A DNA stretch of 64,000 nucleotides from Hymenobacter rigui (GCF_003944715.1 NZ_RWIT01000005.1:186001-250000); one strand, 5' to 3'. Counted from the first letter of the stretch, positions 8,975 through 18,401 are shown. Translations and numbers: made by a program. The notes: generated from the letters alone by a model not told the origin.

Positions 8975-10054
8975 TTACAGGGCCGACTTGATGACGCGGC
9001 AGATTTCCCGCACTTCTTCGTCCGTCAGCTCGTAATACAGCGGCAGGCACAGGGCGCGGGTAGAAATGTCCTCAGAAACCGGCGCCGACTGCATCCCGGT
9101 ATATTCCAAGGTGTTGAGCGAGGGGTAGAAGTAGCGGCGGGGAGTTACGTTGGCAGCATTCAGGGCGTCGCGTACGGCCAGGAGCACCTCTTCGGAGGGC
9201 ATCACAGTGGGGTAGTACGAATAGTTGTAGCGCGTGGTATGTTCCTGCAGCAGCGGACGGCGCACGGGCGTATCAGCCAGCAGCGTGTCGTACAGCTCGC
9301 TGATTTCGCGGCGGCGGCGAATCAGCTCATCGACTTTGGGCAGCACGCACAGGCCCATGGCGGCGTGAAACTCCGAGCTTTTGCCGTTCACGCCCACGCC
9401 CCAGAAGGCCTCCGGACCGTTGTGCCCGAAATTGCGCATGTAGCTGATGCGGTGAGCCAGTTCGTCGTCGTTGGTGACGATGGCACCGCCTTCCACCGTG
9501 TGAAACAGCTTGGTAGCATGGAAGCTCAAAGTCGATATGTCGCCGTAGTTGAGCACCGACGTATCCTTATAGGTTACGCCGAAGGCGTGCGCCGCGTCAT
9601 AAATTACGCGCAGATTGTGGCGCTTGGCCACGGCCTCAATGGCTTCCACGTTACAAGGGTTGCCGTACACGTGCGTAGCCATAATAGCCACCGTTCGGGG
9701 CGTAATGGCCGCTTCGAGCAGCGTCGGGTCGAGGCACAGCGTCTGCGGGTCAATATCGACAAATATCGGCGTGCTACCCTCCCACACGATACTGGAGGTA
9801 GTGGCCACGTACGAAAAAGGAGTTGTCAGAATTTCGCCTTTCAGCTCCAGTGCCTTCAGAGCTATCTGCAGGGCAATAGTACCGTTGTTAACGAAGAATA
9901 GGTGCTTAACGCCCAAGTAGTCTTTCAGGCTCTTTTCCAGCTCTACTACCAATGGGCCGGCATTGGTCAGATACACCCGTTCCCAGATGCCAGCCAGATA
10001 GCCCACATATTCCTCCATCGGGGGCAGGTACGACTTGGTTACATTAATGCTCAT
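8975..10054 (-). CDS. DegT/DnrJ/EryC1/StrS sugar aminotransferase
   Basis: This 359-residue PLP enzyme transfers an amino group, usually from glutamate, to a keto-sugar nucleotide. Visible family features are NNGTIALQIAL (phosphate-binding loop), IYDAAHAFG (aspartate contacting the PLP pyridine nitrogen), and the Schiff-base lysine K182 in SFHATKLFHTVEGGA. The N terminus has KSYLPPMEEYVGYL, common in Bacteroidota members of this group. It lies between the ABC exporter and the PglD-type acetyltransferase, suggesting an aminotransferase-acetyltransferase pair. Whether it works at C3 or C4 cannot be judged. Confidence 0.87.
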   Translation of the reverse strand: MSINVTKSYLPPMEEYVGYLAGIWERVYLTNAGPLVVELEKSLKDYLGVKHLFFVNNGTIALQIALKALELKGEILTTPFSYVATTSSIVWEGSTPIFVDIDPQTLCLDPTLLEAAITPRTVAIMATHVYGNPCNVEAIEAVAKRHNLRVIYDAAHAFGVTYKDTSVLNYGDISTLSFHATKLFHTVEGGAIVTNDDELAHRISYMRNFGHNGPEAFWGVGVNGKSSEFHAAMGLCVLPKVDELIRRRREISELYDTLLADTPVRRPLLQEHTTRYNYSYYPTVMPSEEVLLAVRDALNAANVTPRRYFYPSLNTLEYTGMQSAPVSEDISTRALCLPLYYELTDEEVREICRVIKSAL

Positions 10055-10111
10055 AAAAGCGAAAAATAGGGTTCTCGAGTGAATTCTTTTTACCTGGTAT
10101 GTACAACTTGC

Positions 10112-11887
10112 TTAGTGCTGTACAATCTGGCGTACCAGATCCTGGTACTGGTGTGTGGCAACTACTTCCCCCTGATTCAGCTCATAAATCCGGTCACACT
10201 CGCGGAGCGTCGTGATGCGGTGAGCAATGATGAGGATGGTAATGTCGGTATGGGAAAGCTTGTTGATAGCCTCGTTTACTTCCCGCTCAGTTTCGTTGTC
10301 GAGGGCGCTGGTGGCTTCGTCGAGCACCAGCACTTCCGTACGCTTATACAGTGCCCGGGCAATGCCAATGCGCTGCCGCTGCCCCCCGGACAGCTTCGAG
10401 CCCCGCTCCCCGATCTGCGTGTTCAGCCCGTCGGGCAGGCTTTTGACAAAATCCGTGAGGGATGCCTGCTCAATAGCATACTGCATCCGTACCTGATCCA
10501 CTTCCTGGTCGCCAAGCGTGATGTTATCCTGAATAGAAGCCTCCATCAGGAAAGTATCTTGCTTCACGTAGCCAACAATCTTGTACCAGGCCAGCAAGTG
10601 CTGAGGGGTAAGGGGCTTGCCATCCACGAGAATGCGCCCCTCCTGCTCGATATAAAACCGGAGCAGGATGTTCATCAGCGTTGTTTTGCCAGAGCCGGAA
10701 CTACCGATAAATCCTATTTTCTCCCCTTTCTTGATATCGAGGCGAATGTTCTTGAGCGTGCGTTGGGTAGCACCGGGAAAGCTGTAGGAAATATCGTCGA
10801 ATGAGAGCGAACGAGTAAAGGTGAGCGGCAGCTGCTCGGGGTGCTGCGGCATGAGATACTGCGCTTCGCCATCGGAGTTGATAATCTCAATGGTGTACTG
10901 CGCCTGCTTAAGTTGAAATAGCGACTGCAGCATCCGGTTCACGGAAGGCATCAGTCGGTAGGCAGCAGCGGCAAACAAGCCAACCAGCGCAATCAGATCA
11001 GTAGCATTCTCCGAAAAAAACAGCGCGTAAATGAAAATGGTCAGCACACCCAAGATGGCGACCATTTCAATCATCTTGATTGGCAGCAGGCTGTAGAGGT
11101 AGCCCTCGGCGTCCAGCTTTTGCAGCTCTTCCTGGTTGTCCAGCAAGTTACGGCGAAAATCATGCTGTTTGTTGGCCAGCTTAAGCTCGACGAAGCCAAC
11201 AAACAAATCATTCAGAATGCTAAACGACACGGGCCGCAGTGCATTTACCCGGTGGCCTATTTCCTGAGTACGGGTTCTGAGCAGCCGGTACATAAGCCAG
11301 GTGGTAGGCACCAACACGATGCCCAGAATAGCAAGCAGCAACGGCTTGTAGAGGATGATGCTGACGACAATGACGGCAATGACCGCTACTTCCGAGAAGA
11401 AGACAAACAGGGGACGCAAAATACCGCTGACGTAGACGCCTGGCACCTGCAGCGCAGCATTCATCAGGGAGGCCGAGCCCGAGTCACTGAATTTCCAGTA
11501 GGAAAGATTCAGGTATTTGGAGAGCTGGCTAGCAATGATTTTCAAACCGATATCCGCAGTAAAGCGCGTCTGCAGGTAGTTGACCCAGGTCGTGAACAAG
11601 TTCTTGAACAAGAAGAACAAGAAGATGACACCCATCAGAAAAAGCAGAAACATTTTTTCCGATTCAAATTCCAGAAGCTGGTATATTGGAGAAAAATATT
11701 TGCTTTTCTGCACAGCGCCGGGCTCTGCCGCCACCATCATAACCGGTACCAAAGCGGCCAAGCCGAAGACATCGAGGAAGGAAGAAAACAACACCAAACA
11801 GAACATCCAGATGGCTTTGTACTTCTGAGTCGACGTCAAATAGCAACGAATGCTATTAAGTGAATAGCTGATGATTCCGGTGTTCAT
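10112..11887 (-). CDS. ABC exporter, PglK-like lipid-linked glycan flippase
   Basis: This 591-residue protein fuses a six-helix membrane domain (about residues 25-330) to one ATPase domain and should work as a homodimer. Visible ATPase motifs are Walker A GSSGSGKTTLMNIL, the signature LSGGQRQRIGIARAL, Walker B VLVLDEATSALDN and the switch histidine in IIAHRITT. The N terminus with SSFLDVFGLAALVPVM is like PglK, which flips undecaprenyl-linked oligosaccharides. Its place inside a glycosyltransferase locus supports a glycan substrate rather than drug or peptide. A TAACTTTG element lies about 85 bases upstream. Confidence 0.82.
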   Translation of the reverse strand: MNTGIISYSLNSIRCYLTSTQKYKAIWMFCLVLFSSFLDVFGLAALVPVMMVAAEPGAVQKSKYFSPIYQLLEFESEKMFLLFLMGVIFLFFLFKNLFTTWVNYLQTRFTADIGLKIIASQLSKYLNLSYWKFSDSGSASLMNAALQVPGVYVSGILRPLFVFFSEVAVIAVIVVSIILYKPLLLAILGIVLVPTTWLMYRLLRTRTQEIGHRVNALRPVSFSILNDLFVGFVELKLANKQHDFRRNLLDNQEELQKLDAEGYLYSLLPIKMIEMVAILGVLTIFIYALFFSENATDLIALVGLFAAAAYRLMPSVNRMLQSLFQLKQAQYTIEIINSDGEAQYLMPQHPEQLPLTFTRSLSFDDISYSFPGATQRTLKNIRLDIKKGEKIGFIGSSGSGKTTLMNILLRFYIEQEGRILVDGKPLTPQHLLAWYKIVGYVKQDTFLMEASIQDNITLGDQEVDQVRMQYAIEQASLTDFVKSLPDGLNTQIGERGSKLSGGQRQRIGIARALYKRTEVLVLDEATSALDNETEREVNEAINKLSHTDITILIIAHRITTLRECDRIYELNQGEVVATHQYQDLVRQIVQH

Positions 11888-12492
11888 AAGGAAAGGGCCC
11901 GCTTAGAAACTGAAAGGCAGGAGGCTAGGTACTCCAGGCAGAGTCAGCAGTTCTCAAGTCTCAGGGTGGGGCAAAGTTACGTATTTTGTGTTAGATACTA
12001 CCTTCGCTGCCTACACATAAGGGGGTAGGGTGCCTAGCGGTACTACACCATTTTATGATTCGGAAGCGTCAGGCAGAGTTCACTAAATGGCTGCTTGGTG
12101 CTGCAAACGGCCGTTGCGCAGTGAGGTTGCAAAACCAGCGAGTAGCAACTATCAACACGCCTACTATATCATCTGGTAGCTCCTGAGCCAAGGCGCAAAC
12201 CAACTAGCTAGACCACTCCGGCAATGGCTCACATCCCCCAGACTGTTCCCGCAACTGTCTACCCCGGGAAGTGCACATGGTTACGGTAAACTCTGCCCCC
12301 GTTGAGCCACTATTTGTTTGAGGAGGATGGATGGCGCGTAAGGCCACTACACGGAAAAAGTGAGTAGACCCCGGACGAGAAGAACCATGCAGTGCCACTA
12401 CTAGTACAGGTACAATACATCGAAGGCCGCGCGAAAAGCTGGTTGAAAATGTAGTTGCTACGAACTACCGGCAGTCTGCAACAGCCGGAGCA
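11888..12492. other. Intergenic region of about 600 bases, largely unexplained
   Basis: This gap lies between the ABC exporter start and the stop of the next GT2 gene. The minus strand carries TAACTTTG at 11972-11979, a good TAnnTTTG match and the likely exporter promoter, although no TTG box sits 19 bases upstream. The rest (about 12000-12490) holds only short frames with no recognisable domain. A degraded gene or insertion remnant is possible but not demonstrated. Confidence 0.4.
11972..11979 (-). promoter_or_regulatory. Bacteroidota -7 element TAACTTTG
   Basis: The minus strand matches TAnnTTTG about 85 bases upstream of the ABC exporter start at 11887, in a non-coding stretch. This is a sensible position for the promoter of the 1-11887 block. 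The upstream TTG box is not evident. Confidence 0.45.
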
Positions 12493-13446
12493 TTATAGGG
12501 TAGCGTCGCTGGCCTGCTTGCCGTAAAGGTTCTTGACAACGTAGAGGGGCCGGTTGCGGGCGGCATCTAGGCCCCGCCACACGTATTCGCCGATGATACC
12601 TATAGCAATCATCTGGAAAGCGGAGACAAATAGGAGCACCAGCATCAGAGTGGTCCACCCTTCTACTTCAATACCGCTGAATACTTTCACGCCCAGAATG
12701 TAGAGGCCGTAGAGCAGGGCCACCAACCCCATGCATACGCCCAGCACCGAAATGGCCCGGATAGGGAAAAAGGAAAAGGACAGAATGGAGTCGATGAACA
12801 GCTTGATCTTCTTCTGGATAGTCCAGTGTGACTTCCCAATTTCGCGCTTGCGCCGCACGTACGGAATGTTCACGTATGGGTAGCCCAGCCACACCATCAG
12901 GTAGAACAGGTTGCTGTTGCGCTCCTTCAGCTTCAGGATATGCTCGCCCACCTGCCGGTCAAAAAAGACGAAATCGAAGCCGCCATCAGGAATGTTGGGT
13001 AGGGCAATCTTCTTCATCAGGGTATGAAATGTTTTGGCAAACAACTGCTGCAAGCCCGTTTCCTCTCGGTCTTGGCGGTTGCCAATAATCAGTTTCAGCC
13101 CCTTTTTCCAATAGTCATACATCTGCACCATCAACTCGGGCGGGTCCTGCATGTCGGCCGTGATAATGGCCATACAGTCGCCGGTTGCCTGCTCGATGCC
13201 GGCGACAATGGCGTTATAGGAACCCACGTTGCCGGCCAGCTCCACTACCCGCACCTTATCTGGGTAAGCAGCCTGAAATTTCAGCAGTTCCCGTAGCGTT
13301 CCGTCATGGGAGCCATCATTTACCAAGACGTACTCGAAAGTCAGCTCAGAAGGAAAAAGGGCCTCATTGGCAATCAGTTCCCGGGTGGTGACCGGAATAT
13401 TACCTTCGTTGAAGTAACAGGGAATAATAACCGATAACGTGGGCAT
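12493..13446 (-). CDS. GtrB/DPM1-like membrane glycosyltransferase, family 2
   Basis: This 317-residue protein has a GT2 catalytic domain (LSVIIPCYFNEGNIPVTTREL, FEYVLVNDGSHDGT, ITADMQDPPEL) and two C-terminal membrane helices around SVLGVCMGLVALLYGLYILG and TLMLVLLFVSAFQMIAIGI. This architecture is that of GtrB and ArnC, which move a sugar from a nucleotide donor to undecaprenyl phosphate at the inner face. The lipid-linked sugar could feed the GT-C enzyme two genes upstream, as in GtrB/GtrC-type systems. It starts 22 bases after the upstream aminotransferase stop, so they are co-transcribed. Confidence 0.87.
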   Translation of the reverse strand: MPTLSVIIPCYFNEGNIPVTTRELIANEALFPSELTFEYVLVNDGSHDGTLRELLKFQAAYPDKVRVVELAGNVGSYNAIVAGIEQATGDCMAIITADMQDPPELMVQMYDYWKKGLKLIIGNRQDREETGLQQLFAKTFHTLMKKIALPNIPDGGFDFVFFDRQVGEHILKLKERNSNLFYLMVWLGYPYVNIPYVRRKREIGKSHWTIQKKIKLFIDSILSFSFFPIRAISVLGVCMGLVALLYGLYILGVKVFSGIEVEGWTTLMLVLLFVSAFQMIAIGIIGEYVWRGLDAARNRPLYVVKNLYGKQASDATL

Positions 13447-13468
13447 TGAGGGGAAATAAAGGCAGAAA

Positions 13469-14575
13469 TTACGACTTGAAGAATGTGCGAATCGCGTTGC
13501 TGACCGCTTCCACTTCCGCTTCCCTCATGCCGGGCCACATCGGCAAACTCAGGCAGCTGGTTGCCAGCACCTCGGCAATGGAGAAGTCGCCGGCTGCGAA
13601 GTTCATGAAGCGGTAGGCTTCCTGCAGGTGGGGCGGAATAGGGTAGTGAATCAGCGTGCCGATGCCCTGCTCGCCCAGGTACTTCTGCAACTCGTCGCGA
13701 CGGCTGGTGCGCACCACGTACAAGTGATACACGTGGGTAGCACCTTCAGCCGTAGCGGGCAACACCAGATCGGCAATGCCGGCTAGGTGCTGATCGTAGA
13801 GCGCAGCTACTTCCCTGCGCTGGCTCGTCCACTCCATCAGTATGGGTAGCTTGGCACTCAGCACGGCGGCCTGCAGCTCGTCGAGTCGGGAGTTATGACC
13901 GATTACTTCGTTATAGTATTTCTGCTGCGAACCGTAGTTGCGCAGCGTCCGAATCTTTTTGGCCAGCGCCGCGTCGTTGGTTGTCACGGCCCCAGCGTCG
14001 CCGAGGGCGCCTAGGTTTTTGCCGGGATAGAAGCTTGTGGCATTCACATCGCCGAAGCTGCCGGTGATGCGGCCGCGGTAGGCAGCGCCCTGCGACTGAG
14101 CATTGTCTTCTACCACGTACAGATTGTGGCGGTTGGCTACATCCATAATGGCCTGCATTTCACAAGCCTGCCCGTAAAGATGCACCGGCATAATTGCGCG
14201 GGTGCGGGGCGTAATTGCGGCTTCGAGTCGGGCCGGATCTATATTGTATGTTGCGGGGTTGGGCTCGACCGGCACGGGCGTCGCGCCTACGAAAGAAATA
14301 GCCAGCCAAGTGGCGATGTACGTGTTAGAAGGCACAATTACATCGTCTCCTTCTTTAATATCGAGGGCCTTGAGGGCTAGGTGCAGCGCGTCCAAGCCGT
14401 TAGCAACACCGATGCACTCAGTTGTCGTGGAGAATTGAGCATACTCAGCTTCGAACTGCTTAACGGCCTCGCCCAATACGTACCACTGGGAATCGAATAC
14501 CCGGCTCATGGCCTCGAGCACTTGCGAACGAATAGCCTGATTTTGGGGTGTGAAGGAGAGAAAAGGAACTTTCAT
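13469..14575 (-). CDS. FdtB/QdtB-like sugar 3-aminotransferase, DegT family
   Basis: This 368-residue PLP enzyme begins [11 protein letters not shown], has [16 protein letters not shown] as phosphate loop, [11 protein letters not shown] with the cofactor aspartate, and K186 in [16 protein letters not shown] as Schiff-base lysine. The [15 protein letters not shown] block is characteristic of FdtB, QdtB and DesV-type enzymes that aminate C3 of dTDP-3-keto-6-deoxyhexoses. An FdtA/QdtA-like ketoisomerase lies three genes upstream on the same strand, so the two probably act in sequence to give a 3-amino-3,6-dideoxyhexose. Whether the product has galacto or gluco configuration is not resolved. Confidence 0.85.
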   Translation of the reverse strand: MKVPFLSFTPQNQAIRSQVLEAMSRVFDSQWYVLGEAVKQFEAEYAQFSTTTECIGVANGLDALHLALKALDIKEGDDVIVPSNTYIATWLAISFVGATPVPVEPNPATYNIDPARLEAAITPRTRAIMPVHLYGQACEMQAIMDVANRHNLYVVEDNAQSQGAAYRGRITGSFGDVNATSFYPGKNLGALGDAGAVTTNDAALAKKIRTLRNYGSQQKYYNEVIGHNSRLDELQAAVLSAKLPILMEWTSQRREVAALYDQHLAGIADLVLPATAEGATHVYHLYVVRTSRRDELQKYLGEQGIGTLIHYPIPPHLQEAYRFMNFAAGDFSIAEVLATSCLSLPMWPGMREAEVEAVSNAIRTFFKS

Positions 14576-14657
14576 ACGGCAACAATAAAGGACATCTGTT
14601 AAGCCGGCAGACGAGCGCGTTGTTTTAAACGGTTATTCACCTTCCGGGTTAAATGGC

Positions 14658-16220
14658 CTACTCTGTCTGGCCTGGCCATGACCAGCGGCGGGGTATCCAG
14701 CTAGCCAGCAGAAGCGCGGCTGGCACCAACATAAGCGCATCGGCCTGCAATAGATACCGCATTTCCACGGAGCGGAAAACAATGGCCATGTAACCGTAGA
14801 TAATGGTACTGAACAGCAGAGCCGGTCCGAGGCCGGACAGCTTGCGGTAGCGCCAAGCCCCTACCAGACCAATAGCCAGCAAGATAGTGCGCCAAGTGAA
14901 TAACAGGGAAGAAATCCGCTGAGCCATGGTAAAAGCTGACCCGTTTTTCGTCTTAAACTGATTTTTGAACAGTATCTTCTGCATGTTTTGCAGCGGTACC
15001 TCTACGCAGGCACGAAGTGGATGACGATGTTCGTAGCTGGCCCGCAACCGTTGAAACCCCGCCGCCACCCGCTGATTACAGTTGCGGTGACGTAGCGTAT
15101 TTGCGTACTGGGACTTGCGGTATTGCCCCATGCCGTCAGCCGACGTATCGGGCACACCGGCATCGTCGATCTGCAACGCGAGGCCAATGTGGAAGCTGGA
15201 GGCACAGGTTCGGCTCAGAACAATTAAGGAGTCGATAAGCTGCTTTTCCGCCGGTGTGCTGATAACGTGCGCCGGAAAAGCAGGCTGCTTGGCAAACATG
15301 ATTTCCTCGATGCCCATCGATACGTCATTGGTCCAAGTAAGCACCCAGGCTAGAGCCTCCTGCATGTCTTCCCGCAGGTTGGCGTAGCCGGCGGCGGCCG
15401 GTTTGAGCGGCACGAAGCGGCCCACGGTCAGGTAATTCCGCACGGGCCACCAGATATATAGTGCCAGGAAGCCGACTGTTACCAGCGTTAATGGCCGCAA
15501 TCCGGCCCCGCTGAACCGTTGTCGGGCCGCGTAAAAGGCCAGATACAGCCCGGTTACGGCCAAACAGACGCCCAGAAACTCCCGCACATATAGAATTACG
15601 GCCAGCAAGGCTCCCAGCAGCACCCAGTTCAGAGTATGGCGGCGGGCCAGTAAGAAAGTGGCCCACCAGAGCAGCACCAGGAACAAACCCAACGACTCGG
15701 TGCCAATGATTGTGATCCAGATAATGCTGAACGGGTAAAATGCCAGGAGCAGGGCGGCTAGTGCCGGGGCCCGGGAACCCGCGGGAGCTAAGCGCGCGGT
15801 AATGCTGTACAGCAACCAGATGCCTATCATGTCGAGGAGTGCCTGCGTGACGGCAACGGCAAGTAGCGCATAACGACCAAACACCAAGTAATGTAGGCCG
15901 TAAAAGAACGGATAACCTGGCATACGTCCCAAAGACGCCTCCGGCTCCGTCAGATCGAAGGAGTAGCTACCGTAGCGGAGCAGGTTATGGAAACTCAGAA
16001 TGTAGGAGTAAGAGTCGCCGTTGGTGTAAATATCACTCTGTCGGCCCGCATAGTAAATTGTGGCTCCTACTACTAGAAAAACAAGCCGTATTAGCAGGCC
16101 TACTAGCAGTAGTGGCCACACCTTAGGCCATACGCCACGCAAACTGCTTCGCAGGCCAGGCTGCACTTGTTCATCTGTTTCGACTCCATTTACCGAAGGT
16201 ACAGTATCATCAAAGGCCAT
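14658..16220 (-). CDS. Membrane glycosyltransferase, GT-C fold (GT39/ArnT-like)
   Basis: This 520-residue integral membrane protein has about ten hydrophobic helices, starting with WPLLLVGLLIRLVFLVVGAT near residue 40. The first external loop contains NGDSYSYILSFHN and GRMPGYPFFYGLHY, as in PMT_2/ArnT-like enzymes that use a polyprenyl-phosphate sugar outside the membrane. A long soluble segment (about residues 300-415) precedes three last helices. It sits two genes upstream of the GtrB-like enzyme, which would supply the lipid-linked donor. The acceptor may be a glycan or a protein. The family call is good and the substrate unknown. Confidence 0.72.
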   Translation of the reverse strand: MAFDDTVPSVNGVETDEQVQPGLRSSLRGVWPKVWPLLLVGLLIRLVFLVVGATIYYAGRQSDIYTNGDSYSYILSFHNLLRYGSYSFDLTEPEASLGRMPGYPFFYGLHYLVFGRYALLAVAVTQALLDMIGIWLLYSITARLAPAGSRAPALAALLLAFYPFSIIWITIIGTESLGLFLVLLWWATFLLARRHTLNWVLLGALLAVILYVREFLGVCLAVTGLYLAFYAARQRFSGAGLRPLTLVTVGFLALYIWWPVRNYLTVGRFVPLKPAAAGYANLREDMQEALAWVLTWTNDVSMGIEEIMFAKQPAFPAHVISTPAEKQLIDSLIVLSRTCASSFHIGLALQIDDAGVPDTSADGMGQYRKSQYANTLRHRNCNQRVAAGFQRLRASYEHRHPLRACVEVPLQNMQKILFKNQFKTKNGSAFTMAQRISSLLFTWRTILLAIGLVGAWRYRKLSGLGPALLFSTIIYGYMAIVFRSVEMRYLLQADALMLVPAALLLASWIPRRWSWPGQTE

Positions 16221-16508
16221 AGATGCTATGCAAATGGGGTCAATAGAAGAGAAATACCTAGCAGAGGCACATGAAGCGGCAGAAATACTATTTCTGTCGG
16301 TAGCAGGGCACGATAATACTTTTTTATACCGGACCAGTGCGTGACAACCATTCAGATTGAACCAAACCCTTTAGCCAGCCGGTCGGTTTTGAGGAACCCA
16401 GCCTGCCTGACAACCAACGCTTCGGCGACCCGCCAACACCTTCCGGACACCGTTCAGGGCAGCAGGAACCCGGACTTGGGTTATACAACATGGCGAATCT
16501 ACACCATA

Positions 16509-16838
16509 TCAAACAGACCAGGCCAATATGTGGCTGGAGCCGCCGAGCTTAAAGCTTAGCTTCTCGCAGGTCCGGAACGCGGCCCGGTTGGTCGCCTGCG
16601 TGGCCATTAATACATATTCAACGCCCTGCTACCGGGCCCGCTGCACCGTTTCCGACACCAGTTTCAGGTGCCAGCCCCCGTTGCCGGGGCCCACAGCCGT
16701 GAGCACCACGCGGGAAAAGCCAGTGCCCAGCTCGGCGGCGTGGGCCCGCAGGTCGCTGATGGCTAAAAAGGAATCTACGGGTAAGTTTGCCTCGGCCGGC
16801 ACCAGCTGCGTTTCTACATCAAGCTTGCGCAGAAAATT
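16509..16838 (-). pseudogene. Broken GNAT-type sugar N-acetyltransferase
   Basis: Directly after the ketoisomerase stop, and in the same frame, the minus strand encodes a recognisable acetyltransferase remnant. It reads GWHLKLVSETVQRAR, a TAG at 16629-16631, then QGVEYVLMATQATNRAAF and RTCEKLSFKLGGS before a TGA at 16509-16511. The block TQATNxxAxxxYEKLGF is typical of WecD-like and other sugar-nucleotide N-acetyltransferases. There is no in-frame start codon, the N-terminal half is missing, and a stop interrupts the acetyl-CoA-binding half, so it cannot be functional as it stands. Its position suggests it once acetylated the amino sugar made by the FdtA/FdtB-like pair. Confidence 0.72.
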
Positions 16839-17297
16839 TTAGGGCGAATAAAAGAACAGTTTATCCGTCCGGGCGGCTACCATATTTGGGTTTACTTGCC
16901 CCCATACGCGGCGGAAATTTTCGTACTGCCGAATATAGTCCTGTTCGCTGTAGCGCGTCGAGGCAAATACCAATTGTACGGCCGTACGCGAGTACTGCAT
17001 GGTGTGCCAGACATTCGGGGGCACATACACTCCCACGTGCGGCGACTCCAGCACGAAGGTTTGCACTTCGCCATCAGGCATTTCCGTCGTCACGATGATG
17101 CGGCCAGCTACAGCCACCAGCACCTGTTCGGTAGCGTGGTGAGCATGGCGCCCCCGCACGACACTTTCCGGCGTAAAGTATGTCCAGAACATGCGCTCAA
17201 TTGGAAACGGAATTAGCCCGTTAGCTTCCCCGACGGAAATGTAGCCGATATTCGTGGCGCCCAGCTTTGGAAACTCAATTAAATACGGCTTTTGCAT
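16839..17297 (-). CDS. FdtA/QdtA-like dTDP-4-keto-6-deoxyhexose 3,4-ketoisomerase
   Basis: This 152-residue single-domain cupin shows the WxcM/FdtA pattern: IEFPKLGATNIGYISVGE, PFPIERMFWTYF, then RGRHAHHATEQVLVAVAGRI with the clustered histidines of the active site, and VYVPPNVWHTMQY. FdtA and QdtA move the keto group of dTDP-4-keto-6-deoxyglucose from C4 to C3, making the substrate for a 3-aminotransferase. I chose the ATG at 17297, just before the conserved start, which leaves 22 bases after the decarboxylase stop. The 4,6-dehydratase that would supply its substrate is not in this window. FdtA versus QdtA specificity is undecided. Confidence 0.85.
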   Translation of the reverse strand: MQKPYLIEFPKLGATNIGYISVGEANGLIPFPIERMFWTYFTPESVVRGRHAHHATEQVLVAVAGRIIVTTEMPDGEVQTFVLESPHVGVYVPPNVWHTMQYSRTAVQLVFASTRYSEQDYIRQYENFRRVWGQVNPNMVAARTDKLFFYSP

Positions 17298-17319
17298 ATA
17301 CGTCGGGGAAGGCTTGGCA

Positions 17320-18306
17320 TTAAAACGTGCGGGGCGTATTGTCAACGTCACCGCTTACTACACCCGGCACGTTCTCCTTGAAGTATTCCAGCGTGCGGCG
17401 CAGACCTTCGGCGCGGTCTACCTTGGGCTCCCAGCCCAGAATTTCCTTGGCCTTGCTTATATCAGGCCGGCGCTTCATGGGGTCGTTGGTGGGCAGGGGG
17501 CGGTAATCGGGCTTGAACTCTACGCCGGTGAGGCGGGCAATTTCTTCACCAAACTCCTTGATGGTGATTTCATCGGGGTTGCCGATGTTCACGGGCAGAG
17601 CATAGTCAGACAACAGCAGGCGGTAGATTCCTTCCACCAGATCATCTACGTAGCAGAACGCCCGGGTTTGGGAACCGTCGCCGAATACCGTCAGGTTCTC
17701 GCCGCGCAGAGCCTGGCTTAGGAATGCGGGCAGCACGCGGCCGTCGTTGAGACGCATACGTGGGCCGTAGGTATTGAAGATGCGGACGATGCGCGTTTCC
17801 AGACCATGGTGCGTATGGTAAGCCATGGTAATAGCCTCCTGGAAGCGCTTGGCCTCGTCGTAGCAGCCGCGCGGGCCCACGGGGTTCACGTTGCCAAAAT
17901 ACTCCTCTACCTGCGGGTGAATTTCCGGGTCGCCGTATACCTCCGAGGTGCTGGCAATCAGCATGCGGGCACCTTTTACACGGGCTAGTCCCAGCAGGTT
18001 GTGGGTACCCAGCGAACCAACCTTCAGTGTCTGAATCGGAATTTTCAGATAGTCGATGGGCGAAGCGGGCGAGGCAAAGTGCAGGATGTAGTCCAGCTTA
18101 CCGGGCACGAAAACGAACTTCGACACATCAGCATGATGAAATTCAAAATCCTCGTTACCGAACAGATGCTCGATGTTTTTCAGGTCGCCAGTAATCAGGT
18201 TATCCATGGCAATTACATGGTATCCTTCCGCCAGAAACCGGTCGCAGAGGTGGGAACCCAAGAAGCCCGCACCACCCGTAATCAGAACTCGTTTTTTATC
18301 AGCCAT
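17320..18306 (-). CDS. UDP-glucuronate decarboxylase (UDP-xylose synthase), extended SDR
   Basis: This 328-residue Rossmann enzyme has [15 protein letters not shown] for NAD binding, [24 protein letters not shown], and the catalytic pair Y149 and K153 in [10 protein letters not shown]. The SPASPxxY segment and the [10 protein letters not shown] run are those of UXS enzymes rather than dTDP-glucose dehydratases. It should oxidise UDP-glucuronate at C4, decarboxylate it and reduce it to UDP-xylose in the cytoplasm. The UDP-glucose dehydrogenase gene lies immediately upstream, so the two form a complete UDP-glucose to UDP-xylose route. Confidence 0.9.
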   Translation of the reverse strand: MADKKRVLITGGAGFLGSHLCDRFLAEGYHVIAMDNLITGDLKNIEHLFGNEDFEFHHADVSKFVFVPGKLDYILHFASPASPIDYLKIPIQTLKVGSLGTHNLLGLARVKGARMLIASTSEVYGDPEIHPQVEEYFGNVNPVGPRGCYDEAKRFQEAITMAYHTHHGLETRIVRIFNTYGPRMRLNDGRVLPAFLSQALRGENLTVFGDGSQTRAFCYVDDLVEGIYRLLLSDYALPVNIGNPDEITIKEFGEEIARLTGVEFKPDYRPLPTNDPMKRRPDISKAKEILGWEPKVDRAEGLRRTLEYFKENVPGVVSGDVDNTPRTF

Positions 18307-18322
18307 TGTATTTCTGAGCTGG

Positions 18323-18399
18323 AGCTATTAGCTGTTAGCTGATAGCTTGTTCATAGATAAGTGAAAGAGCCATCAGCCATGAGCTAACAGCTAATAGCT
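18323..18399. repeat. 18-base inverted repeat between ugd and the decarboxylase gene
   Basis: The arm at 18323-18340 (AGCTATTAGCTGTTAGCT) is perfectly complementary to 18382-18399, with a 41-base spacer. Each arm itself repeats the unit AGCT with short TA or GTTA linkers. It fills most of the 95-base gap between two genes of one pathway. It could be a processing hairpin, an attenuator that lowers downstream expression, or a small dispersed repeat. Confidence 0.7.
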
Positions 18400-18401
18400 G
18401 C

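Noticed and set aside
14658..16220. Possible frameshift in the C-terminal third of the GT-C enzyme, where the sequence becomes poorly hydrophobic
   Set aside because: The frame stays open and returns to clear membrane helices after about residue 415, so this is more likely a soluble loop domain.
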